64,000 nt of DNA, from assembly GCF_004022485.1 (NCBI RefSeq), contig NZ_CP034951.1, positions 2,666,001-2,730,000 of the forward strand, given 5' to 3'. Shown piece after piece: positions 1 through 7,329 of the stretch; position 1 is the first letter of the stretch; the number at the start of each line of letters is the position of its first letter. The translations under genes were made by a program, and so were the position numbers. The DNA comes from Aequorivita sp. H23M31 (GTDB taxonomy: Bacteria > Bacteroidota > Bacteroidia > Flavobacteriales > Flavobacteriaceae). The notes under the pieces were generated by a model, which saw only the letters and a program-made list of their open reading frames with translations, was not told the origin of the DNA and made no database searches.

Positions 1-250
1 GACTAGCTTCGGTACAATTCCGACCTTTGAGGGTCGGAATCACTCAGCTACCTTTTTTAAGTAAGTCTAATTACCATTCGGCTTCGGTACAATCCCGACA
101 AAATGTCCAAAAACATTTTATCGGGATTACTCAGCTACCTTTTTAAAGAAAGTTTAATTAACATACGGCTTCGGTACAATTCTAAAAAATATAAATCCCA
201 AATTCCGGATTGCTTCCTTAGAGTCGCAATGGAATTTGGGATTTTCTATT
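1..250. repeat. Cluster of three hairpin repeats with a shared flank
   Basis: Three stem-loops occur in a row, with stems at 17-25/32-40, 91-106/113-128 and 193-206/231-244. The stem sequences differ (ATTCCGACC, AATCCCGA.AAAATGT, AAATCCCAAATTCC), but each pairs with itself and is preceded by the same GCTTCGGTACAAT motif or a close variant. The first two are followed by ACTCAGCTACC and a T-run. The second and third inter-stem segments, read on the minus strand, carry ATG followed by a few codons like the start of the XRE gene at 3096, then a stop. A fourth relative lies at 3083-3180. They could serve as terminators or be a REP-like family. I see no convincing gene in 1-346. Confidence 0.7.
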
Positions 251-346
251 GGGTGGCTATAATGCTCCTAAAGCCTGTCCGAGGTGGATCTATATCGTCA
301 ATATCCTTATTAAAAACAATAAGGACATCATAAGATTAAATTGGCG

Positions 347-1471
347 TTAATTATCCTTTTTTGTTGAATGTGTGGAGAGATATTTTTCTATTACCCCTGT
401 CAATTCTTCTTCCATATTTTCGCTATAACCGAATTCAGAATATAGAATATTGAAATCTTTGTCAATAATTATAACCGTTGGAAAAGAATTTACGGATAAC
501 GGATTTTGCTTAGTAAAAATACTTGGATAATTTACCCTATTTTTCTTTATAAATTTATCCAGATAAGCCCTATCCTTTATTTTGTCATCAATGATATTTA
601 TTCCAACTACACCTACAAGACTGTCAGGGTATTTAGCATTCAAGTTATTGAGTTTTGGAATTGCCTTTATACAGGGATAACACCGAAAATACCAATAGTC
701 CAAAATTAATATCTCACTTTTAAAATCATCCAGAACTACCTTATTATCTCCATTTAAAAGTGTTCCATCAATTCTTGGAAAAACTTTCTGATCTATTACA
801 GTTCTTTCAATTCTTACGAAGGGTTGGGAAACCTTCAAAAACTGTTCAATTTCACCCTCGAAATCAATGTCAAAATCGTATGCTAAACTTCCAAAGTCCA
901 AATGACGGTATTGTTGGGAATCTTGAAAATATACCGAACTGGTAAACGAAATCAACTGGGCATCAGCAACTGAAAATTTATAGGTTAAATCAATATTTTT
1001 AATTTGGTTAATACTATCGTAATGTTTGTGTACAATGTATCCTTCATCCACTTTAGAAACCGTTGTGTGCAGGGTATCCACTAAATCTCCTGCATTCAAA
1101 TTCATATTCGGTATAAGCAACAAGTCCAATTTACCGTCCTTTTTTTGTTCCGTGAGGAATTTCCTATCTCCATTATCATCGAAAAACTTGTATAAGGTAC
1201 CATTTAAATTATAAATAGTTGCATGAGGCTTTACTATTTTGAAATTGTATCCATAGATAGTATCTTCCTTATTTCTTTCGGCAAAAACCTGATAGCTAAT
1301 TTTTAAAGTATCATCTTGAAAAAATGATTTTTCGTGAACGTCAACTTTGTAAGCTAATTTTTGTTGATCCCTGTGCAGGTATTGGACCAGAGTTTCAGAA
1401 TTGACAACCTCTTGGGCCACGCTACTTGAAGCAATTAGAAACATTAAAAAGAGAATAGGTAGTTTGCACAT
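347..1471 (-). CDS. Secreted thioredoxin-fold (TlpA/redoxin-like) protein
   Basis: The 374-residue product starts with a signal peptide (MCKLPILFLMFLIASSSVAQ). The first 230 or so residues form a beta-rich region I do not recognise. The last 130 residues form a thioredoxin fold with a CYPC active site in the segment WYFRCYPCIKAIP, followed by SFPTVIIIDKDFNILY, which carries the usual cis-proline. Such proteins are exported thiol-disulfide oxidoreductases of the TlpA/ResA type. The substrate is unknown. The gene stands alone between the left-end repeats and an FN3 lipoprotein on the other strand. Confidence 0.8.
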   Translation of the reverse strand: MCKLPILFLMFLIASSSVAQEVVNSETLVQYLHRDQQKLAYKVDVHEKSFFQDDTLKISYQVFAERNKEDTIYGYNFKIVKPHATIYNLNGTLYKFFDDNGDRKFLTEQKKDGKLDLLLIPNMNLNAGDLVDTLHTTVSKVDEGYIVHKHYDSINQIKNIDLTYKFSVADAQLISFTSSVYFQDSQQYRHLDFGSLAYDFDIDFEGEIEQFLKVSQPFVRIERTVIDQKVFPRIDGTLLNGDNKVVLDDFKSEILILDYWYFRCYPCIKAIPKLNNLNAKYPDSLVGVVGINIIDDKIKDRAYLDKFIKKNRVNYPSIFTKQNPLSVNSFPTVIIIDKDFNILYSEFGYSENMEEELTGVIEKYLSTHSTKKDN

Positions 1472-1738
1472 AATATTGGACGAAGCAAAAAATTATCAAA
1501 ATTAAATAATAACTTACGAAACAGAGTCACCTCAATAATACTAAATCTTTTTCGTCAAGGAAAATATCCTCAAGATAATTAATTGACATCAGCATCTGGA
1601 GGAACTGTTGAGTGCAATAAGAATTGTGTAATTGTGTTGGCAGACTAGCCTATCACCAAGAGGATTTTCCAGAACCCCAATTTTCTGTAATAGTTAGTTG
1701 GGTTTTTAATCTATATTTGCTTGCACAATGCGAAAGCC
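1472..1738. promoter_or_regulatory. Divergent intergenic region with promoter for the FN3 lipoprotein
   Basis: This gap separates divergent genes. TATATTTGC at 1712-1720 fits the Bacteroidota -7 element TAnnTTTG and precedes the ATG at 1739 by 18 bases. No well-spaced -33 TTG is obvious. Nothing else is recognised in the gap. Confidence 0.5.
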
Positions 1739-2647
1739 ATGAAAAAAACACTGTCCTATTTCCTTTTCTTGTTTATAGTTGTCTCCTGTTCTACAAAAGA
1801 TGACGCTCCAGCAAATAATTGCAACGCTTCCCTGACCCTTGAGACTCGAGGAATTTCAACCAGTTCAGTGATTCTCGGTTGGAATGACGTTTTGGAAAGC
1901 CAGCCCGCCATCTATGTAGCAGAATTTGGTCCAGAAGGATTTAATCCCGGCACTGGAACCATTGTCGAGACCCAAGAATTTGAATATCGTGTAGAAGGTC
2001 TGTCCTCTGGAACTACTTATTCATTTTATGTAAAGAAGAAATGTGGCAACGACAATTTTTCGAAAAATGTGGGCCCAAGAAACTTTACTACTCTTTCCTG
2101 CCAAGCGATAGATTTGGTTACTGTTTCCAGTATTTTCGAAACCACAGCCCGCATTAATTGGTTTATGGAAACCCAGGCTACGGAAATTGAATATGGCCCG
2201 AGCGGATTTGATTTGGGCTCAGGAACCAAAATTAGCATCAATCGCACAGAATATTGGTACGATCTAAATAATCTAATTCCGAGTACAACTTATGACGTTT
2301 ATATGAGAAACGTTTGCGGAACAGATTTGTCACCCAATTCCGAAGTCACCTCTTTTACTACCTTGGATGTTTGTAAAAAGCCTGAACGATTGAGACTTAT
2401 AAGTGTTGGAAGAGAATCGTTGCGGATAACCTGGGATCGAGGGGATAATTCTTCTTGGCAGGTGGAATATGGACCACAAGGTTTCGCAATAGGTACAGGC
2501 AGAATTCTTAATACATCCATATCAAACCCCTTGATTGAGGCAGGCATCAATCCAAGTACTACCTACGAATTTTATGTGCGAGCCAATTGTGGCTCAGAGG
2601 GATTTAGTAAAGATGCCGGACCTTTGGTGGCCACCACCCAACCCTAA
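1739..2647 (+). CDS. Fibronectin type III repeat lipoprotein
   Basis: The start is placed at ATG 1739, not the upstream TTG at 1721, because MKKTLSYFLFLFIVVSC is a clean lipoprotein signal with the lipobox Cys at residue 17. The mature part holds three FN3-like modules of about 90 residues. Each contains the recurring signatures W, EFGP.GF..GTG or EYGP.GF..GTG, and TTY.FYVR..CG. The product is therefore a surface or periplasmic lipoprotein made of adhesion-type modules, with no catalytic domain visible. It has no obvious operon partners. FN3 modules of this form are common in flavobacterial secreted proteins. Confidence 0.8.
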   Translation: MKKTLSYFLFLFIVVSCSTKDDAPANNCNASLTLETRGISTSSVILGWNDVLESQPAIYVAEFGPEGFNPGTGTIVETQEFEYRVEGLSSGTTYSFYVKKKCGNDNFSKNVGPRNFTTLSCQAIDLVTVSSIFETTARINWFMETQATEIEYGPSGFDLGSGTKISINRTEYWYDLNNLIPSTTYDVYMRNVCGTDLSPNSEVTSFTTLDVCKKPERLRLISVGRESLRITWDRGDNSSWQVEYGPQGFAIGTGRILNTSISNPLIEAGINPSTTYEFYVRANCGSEGFSKDAGPLVATTQP

Positions 2648-2687
2648 AATAAGGAGGATTTGAACATTTGTATTTCGTGATTGCTTC

Positions 2688-2874
2688 TCATTTGATGCCA
2701 TGCTCCTTCCGTTTGGCTTCTATTATGTCTCTGAAATTCCTATTACTTATTCCGCTATCAATCCCTTTTGAATCTCATTTCGCAGATGTTCCAATTTTTG
2801 ATCATTCAACTCTTGGGCACGCAATGCGGCCCTTACCACTTCACTGGCGTTTTTCTACTCCCAAATTTGGACAT
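2688..2874 (-). pseudogene. ParD-family antitoxin remnant
   Basis: Read on the minus strand, a frame encodes NASEVVRAALRAQELND, continuing through HLRNEIQKGLIAE. This is the conserved second half of ParD/CopG-type antitoxins, where the family has SASEVVRAALR. Only MSKFGSRK precedes it, in another frame from ATG 2874. After GLIAE a further frame change leads to RNFRDIIEAKRKEHGIK and a stop at 2688, which resembles the ParD tail. The ribbon-helix-helix N-terminus is missing and there are two frameshifts. No toxin partner is seen. The XRE gene lies immediately upstream on the same strand. Confidence 0.65.
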
Positions 2875-2889
2875 AATTTAGGCGTTGGC

Positions 2890-3096
2890 TCAATCCCTTA
2901 AATGTTGTAAAATATCCCCAGGCTGACAATCCAAAGCATCACAGATAGCCGCCAAAGTTGAAAACCGCACCGCACGTGCTTTCCCGCCTCTAAAAATTGA
3001 GAGGTTTGCTTCCGTGATTCCTATTATTTCAGCTAATTCCTTGCCGGTCATTCCTTTTTCCTGAAGCAATTCATCCAGCGTAAGTTTAATTAACAT
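2890..3096 (-). CDS. Small XRE-family helix-turn-helix regulator
   Basis: The 68-residue protein is a single HTH_3/Cro-like domain: LLQEKGMTGKELAEIIGITEANLSIF places the two helices of the HTH at about residues 17-36, and LAAICDALDCQPGDIL completes the fold. This short form resembles YozG-type regulators that often partner a membrane protein; here the only neighbour downstream is the decayed ParD gene. The region upstream of its ATG contains a hairpin repeat, and the first codons plus upstream repeat are duplicated in degenerate form near positions 155-245. Confidence 0.85.
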   Translation of the reverse strand: MLIKLTLDELLQEKGMTGKELAEIIGITEANLSIFRGGKARAVRFSTLAAICDALDCQPGDILQHLRD

Positions 3097-3180
3097 ACGG
3101 CTTCGATCTAATTCTAAAAAATATAAATCCCAAATTCCTATTGCGACGAAAGTGGCAATCTGGAATTTGGGATTTTTTCT
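3083..3180. repeat. Fourth copy of the hairpin repeat, overlapping the XRE start
   Basis: The stem AAATCCCAAATTCC at 3125-3138 pairs with 3162-3175. An inner ATTGC/GCAAT pair extends it, and it is followed by a T-run on the plus side, while an A-run precedes it. It matches the third copy at 155-247 closely, including the TTTAATTAACATACGGCTTCG flank. The T-runs on both strands mean it could act as a bidirectional terminator. Confidence 0.7.
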
Positions 3181-3305
3181 TCCATAGGAATTGTGGTTTT
3201 TGCAAGATCTTAGCTAATTAGCTGAAAAATAGTTTACAGTCAATTTGTGGAAATCTACTACAACCTCATTTCCTTCCAAATTTTCCATCATTAAAAGTTA
3301 TAATT

Positions 3306-3314
3306 TACCTTTGC
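3306..3314 (+). promoter_or_regulatory. -7 promoter element of pdeM, near-leaderless
   Basis: TACCTTTGC fits the TAnnTTTG element and ends only three bases before the ATG at 3318. Transcription starting about seven bases downstream of this element would begin at or just inside the start codon, so the mRNA would be leaderless or the true start slightly later. Confidence 0.5.
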
Positions 3315-3317
3315 ACA

Positions 3318-3950
3318 ATGCCGGTAAAAATTCAGATTAACTCCCAAAACTTTATTCTTCATCCAAGTTGCGCCATTTATTGGCAAGAAAAAAAAATGTT
3401 GTTGGTTGCCGACGTGCATTTGGGGAAGGTGGCCCATTTTAGGAAACACGGTGCGCCGGTTCCCGCCAGTGCAGCTTATAAAAACCTAGAGGAACTTACT
3501 GAGATTACTAATTTATTTCAGCCAGAATCTATTTGTTTTCTAGGCGATCTATTCCACAGTAAAATAAATGAGGAATGGAAAGATTTTGAAAAGTGGGTGG
3601 AATATACCAATGCAGATATCATCCTTATTTCAGGCAACCACGATATTATCCCACAGTATTTATATGAGGAAATTGGCGTAAAGGTATTTGATGAATTGAT
3701 ATTGGATAATTTCTTACTTACCCATCATCCCACTACCAGAGAAGATCTTTTTAATTTCTATGGTCATATCCATCCTGGAATTATGTTAAGGGGAGTTGGC
3801 AAACAATTTTTGCGCCTTCCTTGTTTTTATAAAACCGTTAACAGCCTTATACTCCCTGCTTTTGGTAACTTTACGGGGAAGCACATTTTAAAACCTTCAA
3901 AATCTGATGAAGTTTATGTGGTTGTTGATGGAGAGGTGCTTCGAGTTTAA
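3318..3950 (+). CDS. pdeM: Metallophosphoesterase PdeM (ligase-associated DNA damage response type)
   Basis: The 210-residue protein carries the calcineurin-like metallophosphoesterase motifs DVHLG (residues 32-36), GDLFH (76-80), GNHD (106-109) and GHIHPG (149-154), which bind two metal ions. Length and motif spacing match PdeM. In other bacteria this protein is encoded beside a DNA ligase and a DEXH helicase and is thought to act as a nuclease or phosphoesterase in DNA repair. Those partners are not in this window. The start is fixed by the ATG directly after a promoter-like element. Confidence 0.85.
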   Translation: MPVKIQINSQNFILHPSCAIYWQEKKMLLVADVHLGKVAHFRKHGAPVPASAAYKNLEELTEITNLFQPESICFLGDLFHSKINEEWKDFEKWVEYTNADIILISGNHDIIPQYLYEEIGVKVFDELILDNFLLTHHPTTREDLFNFYGHIHPGIMLRGVGKQFLRLPCFYKTVNSLILPAFGNFTGKHILKPSKSDEVYVVVDGEVLRV

Positions 3951-3996
3951 AGTAAAAGACCCGTAAAACGATGGCTTTGTGCCTTCCCTTTTTATT

Positions 3997-4803
3997 ATGA
4001 AGAAAACACTACAAATCGCGAATATCATTGGTTTTATTCTAGTTGTCATCGTCAATATTCTGGGAGGAATGGGCGCTATTAATGACACTTCCATTGCGGA
4101 TATATCCAATGCAAATCACAATTTATTTACGCCGGCAGGTTATGCTTTTTCTATTTGGGGATTTATTTATCTATTGCTGCTCGGGTTTATTATTTACCAA
4201 AGTAGAAGTTTGACCAAACCCGTTCGCGATGACGGATTTATATTACAAACTGGCTGGTGGTTTGTATTGTCCTGTTTCGCCAATATCATGTGGATCATTT
4301 TCTGGGTATATGGGTTTATGGAATATTCCATCTTGGCAATTTTCGTTTTGCTCTTTGCACTTTTAAAAATCGTGATGAAAAACAGAATGGAACTTTGGGA
4401 TGCACCTATTTCCGTTATAGCATTTCTTTGGTGGCCCTTTGTTTTCTATAGTGGTTGGGTAACCGTCGCGTGTATTGCCAATGTTTCTGCCTACTTAAAA
4501 AGTATAGAATGGGAAGCTTGGGGTTATAGTGAAACTTCGTGGGCGATTACAATGATTATTATTGCAGGAATTCTAAATTTCGTAGTTACTTGGCGACGAA
4601 ATATGCGGGAATTTGCCCTTGTTGGAGCTTGGGCACTAATTGCCATTTGTGTTGCTAATTGGGAAGTGAACTCCATAGTTGCCAATTCGGCCTTGGCGGT
4701 TGCTATTGTTTTAATTATAAGCAGCGGGTATCATGGATATTTGAATCGAGCCACCAATCCTGGCGAAAAACTCCTGGAGTATCAAAATAGATATAAAAAA
4801 TAG
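3997..4803 (+). CDS. TspO/MBR-like tryptophan-rich membrane protein
   Basis: The start is set at ATG 3997 (MKKTLQIANIIGFILVVIVN) instead of the GTG at 3979, giving 268 residues. The protein has roughly eight hydrophobic segments and many Trp residues, including FSIWGFIYLLLLGF, WWFVLSCFANIMWIIFW and ITMIIIAGILNFVVTW. The overall pattern is that of the TspO/MBR-related family of integral membrane proteins, but it is longer than classical five-helix TspO (about 160 residues). Ligand and role are unknown. It follows pdeM by 46 bases on the same strand and may be cotranscribed. Confidence 0.6.
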   Translation: MKKTLQIANIIGFILVVIVNILGGMGAINDTSIADISNANHNLFTPAGYAFSIWGFIYLLLLGFIIYQSRSLTKPVRDDGFILQTGWWFVLSCFANIMWIIFWVYGFMEYSILAIFVLLFALLKIVMKNRMELWDAPISVIAFLWWPFVFYSGWVTVACIANVSAYLKSIEWEAWGYSETSWAITMIIIAGILNFVVTWRRNMREFALVGAWALIAICVANWEVNSIVANSALAVAIVLIISSGYHGYLNRATNPGEKLLEYQNRYKK

Positions 4804-4839
4804 GATGCCATCCTTGGGTCTTTATTTAATCACTTTTAT

Positions 4840-5502
4840 TTATCCTCCTGTCTGGGAATGAGGCGCGCCCACAGGTTTTGATTCGGTGGAACCTTTTTGA
4901 CGAAGCCAGATGGATAAAATCACGATCGAGGCTACGGAAAGAAACTCGCTTTGCCAATTTTGAAAGGATTCAAACCAAAATTGTGAAGAAAAAATATAAT
5001 TCTGCCATTCTTCCGGTGCCTCTCCCTTAATTATTTGGCCCTCGTTATAACTGACAAGACTTCCATAAAAATGAAACAAAAATGAAAGCAGAAATAATAT
5101 AAAGAAGGCAATAGAGAGCGAATTGCTATAAATTTTTAACCACCATCCACCTTTTCTAACTGGCCAAGGGGAATCCGGCGTTGGTTTTAGGTCCTTGTCC
5201 ACTTTTTCCTTTTTATCCAAACTTTTGGATTCTGCCGAGCCTACTTGATATAATTTCACAGTAAGGATCACGTACAATGCCATCTGAAGAAACTCACTTT
5301 CCCAGTTTTCGAAAGTAGCCTGAATAAAATGGCCACTGGTAAAATAGTGTGCCAACGAAATGGCGGAAACCCCATTTTCTGCCAATTCCTTGTTATGGAC
5401 CTCAAATCCGGTTAAAAATTGTGCCAGCAGAAAGATTATCCAAAGAAAAAGAAGTGTAATACTGAGTCCATTTTTTTTGAGGAAAGAATGCTTTGTTTCC
5501 AT
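4840..5502 (-). CDS. DUF6766-type membrane protein with an internal duplication
   Basis: The 220-residue protein has about four transmembrane segments. The two halves repeat one another: FENWESEFLQMALYVILT...GSAESK near residues 64-94 corresponds to FQNWQSEFLSVASIVILS...GSTESK near 180-210. Both halves also begin with a hydrophobic helix leading to a soluble loop. This arrangement matches the DUF6766 family. Function is unknown. The gene converges with the TspO-like gene, leaving only 36 bases between stops. Confidence 0.65.
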   Translation of the reverse strand: METKHSFLKKNGLSITLLFLWIIFLLAQFLTGFEVHNKELAENGVSAISLAHYFTSGHFIQATFENWESEFLQMALYVILTVKLYQVGSAESKSLDKKEKVDKDLKPTPDSPWPVRKGGWWLKIYSNSLSIAFFILFLLSFLFHFYGSLVSYNEGQIIKGEAPEEWQNYIFSSQFWFESFQNWQSEFLSVASIVILSIWLRQKGSTESKPVGAPHSQTGG

Positions 5503-5765
5503 TTACTTCCATTCTTTAGAAAAATTGCCAATAGATCCAAAAATCCTTGGTGGGTTTGTGGAGGTTACTAGATGCTAGACGCTTATGCTAGACAAAAATA
5601 AAAAAAGATTTGGGTTGAAAATATTGCCAAAGGGATAAAGATTTGCTGTTTAACAGGTTGTTCTTGGGAGAGGCTTTTGAATACTAATTACATTATAATT
5701 TACAGATTTGTCAGGCAAGAGAGGCAAATTTCAATAGGGACAGATTCCTTCGCTTCGCGCGGAAT
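5503..5765. other. Intergenic region with short repeats
   Basis: The gap upstream of the DUF6766 gene contains the direct repeat GATGCTAGACGCTTATGCTAGAC (in part) near 5570-5593, and a palindromic repeat fragment, CAGATTCCTTCGCTTCGCGC, at 5741-5760. A related sequence is found in frame in the S66 peptidase gene. No gene or RNA is recognised. Confidence 0.4.
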
Positions 5766-7139
5766 TTAGAGCATTCCCTTAATCTCATTTCCCCAAGTGG
5801 GATAAGCAAAAATCATTGCTTTTAGGTTTTCAGTCGTAAGTTTTCCACACATGGCCAGAACAAAAAGATTAATCATTTCCCCGGCTTCTGGTCCAATAAT
5901 ATGTGCTCCCAAAATTAACTTTCGCTTTTTGTCTTCCACTATTTTAAAAGCATATACATCGGCATTTATTCTTTTGGCGTTAAACCAATTGGGCACACTC
6001 TTATAATTAACTGCAATATCATAACCCTTTTTTCGTGCTTCTTCTTCGGTCAAACCAATCGTTGCCAACTTCGGAAGGGTAAATACCACCGATGGCACAG
6101 GAGGAAAATCCATTTTAGTATGGTTTCCTTCTCTAATATTTAAGGATACAATCCGGGCTTCCTGCGAAGAAGTGGGCGTTAGAGGTGGAGCTCCACTCGC
6201 CGAAACGTCTCCACACGAATATACATTAGGATTACTGGGATTCTGAAGGTATTCGTTTACGGAAACTCCCTTTTCCTGCCCGTCCGTCAGGCGGGTTTCA
6301 AATGAAACGTTTCCTTTCTCCAAATCCAAAGTGTCAATGGATGGAACTCGACCAGCGGTATTAAAGACCACCCTTGCTGTAGCGGATTCGGTTTTACCGC
6401 CTTTCTGATATGAAATGCGATAGTTCTTTTGAAGCTTTTTTACTTCGGAAACTCTTGCATTGAAAATAAATTTAATCCCCAGTTTTTCTGAAGCCTCCGT
6501 TAAATGCGAAACAATATCCTTATCAAAACCATCAAGAGGATGATCGCTTGCTTCAATAACCGTTACTTGTGCACCACAACGTGCGGCAATGTGGGCGAAT
6601 TCCATCCCAATATAACCTCCACCAACAAAAACGATGCTTTCTGGTAATTCTTCCAAATCGAGAAAGTCATCACTAATTTTTAAATAATCTCTTCCTGGAA
6701 TTTTAAGTTCCAGAGGTTTTAAACCAGTGGCAATAACAATCTTTTTTGCCTTGACTGTTTTTCCTTCCACCGAAAGGGTATTTTCATCCAAAAATTTCGG
6801 TGATTGATGGTACATTTTAATGCCCGCTTTCTTCAAATCTCTTTCGGTAGCGGCAGGAACGGCGGCGGTAAAAGTGGATTTAAATTTTTGAAGTGCTTTC
6901 CAATCAATTTTCGGTGGGTTAACTATTCCTTTTCCCTCCAAATCTTTCGACATTTTGTAAGCCTCTGTAATGCCCACTAAAACCTTTTTGGGATCACAGC
7001 CGCGATTGGCACAGGTTCCGCCATATTCTCGGTTGTCGGCTATTGCCACGGTCATTCCTTCCGCAGCACAATCGTAAGCAACCGTTTTTCCAGCGGTTCC
7101 GGTTCCAATTATGAATACATCGAATTCCTTTAATGCCAT
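5766..7139 (-). CDS. Pyridine nucleotide-disulfide oxidoreductase (glutathione/mercuric reductase-like)
   Basis: The 457-residue flavoprotein has an N-terminal FAD motif (FIIGTGTAGKTVAYDCA), the redox-active disulfide in GGTCANRGCDPKK (C..C spacing CANRGC), a second dinucleotide motif FVGGGYIGMEFAHIAARCG, the FAD-binding YSCGDVSASG, and a C-terminal dimerisation domain. It is a class I flavin disulfide reductase using NAD(P)H. The CANRGC form differs from lipoamide dehydrogenase (CLNVGC), and substrate cannot be assigned. In-frame residues TRLTDGQE come from a palindromic repeat at 6275-6295. Confidence 0.8.
   Translation of the reverse strand: MALKEFDVFIIGTGTAGKTVAYDCAAEGMTVAIADNREYGGTCANRGCDPKKVLVGITEAYKMSKDLEGKGIVNPPKIDWKALQKFKSTFTAAVPAATERDLKKAGIKMYHQSPKFLDENTLSVEGKTVKAKKIVIATGLKPLELKIPGRDYLKISDDFLDLEELPESIVFVGGGYIGMEFAHIAARCGAQVTVIEASDHPLDGFDKDIVSHLTEASEKLGIKFIFNARVSEVKKLQKNYRISYQKGGKTESATARVVFNTAGRVPSIDTLDLEKGNVSFETRLTDGQEKGVSVNEYLQNPSNPNVYSCGDVSASGAPPLTPTSSQEARIVSLNIREGNHTKMDFPPVPSVVFTLPKLATIGLTEEEARKKGYDIAVNYKSVPNWFNAKRINADVYAFKIVEDKKRKLILGAHIIGPEAGEMINLFVLAMCGKLTTENLKAMIFAYPTWGNEIKGML
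6275..6295. repeat. Palindromic repeat inside the disulfide reductase gene
   Basis: An imperfect palindrome running from CCTGCCCG to CAGGCGGG lies in frame in the coding sequence and adds about seven residues between the NAD and interface domains. Related GC-rich palindromes lie between genes elsewhere, for example near 31505-31545. Confidence 0.5.
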
Positions 7140-7329
7140 ATTTTAGAGTTTTCAGACCCGAAAGGTCTCAAAGATCTTTCGGGTCAATTGATTTAGTAGT
7201 TCGGATTTCAATCCTATCGAAAAATACCAATTCACTATCCCAAAGTATGTTAGTAAAATGATAAAGTTGGGATTAAATACATAACAGGTCTTTGGAACTT
7301 TGAACCTTTGAAGTAAATTTGCATCCTCA
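7140..7329. promoter_or_regulatory. Divergent region with palindrome and mfd promoter
   Basis: GACCCGAAAG at 7155-7164 pairs perfectly with CTTTCGGGTC at 7176-7185. The mfd promoter is well defined: TTTG at 7291-7294, a 19-base spacer, then TAAATTTGC at 7314-7322, eight bases before the ATG at 7330. The palindrome lies upstream of both divergent genes and could be a repeat or an operator. Confidence 0.6.

Noticed and set aside
103..333. A plus-strand gene of 76 residues at the left end
   Set aside because: The frame runs through the hairpin repeats, has no family resemblance and changes with the stem sequences.
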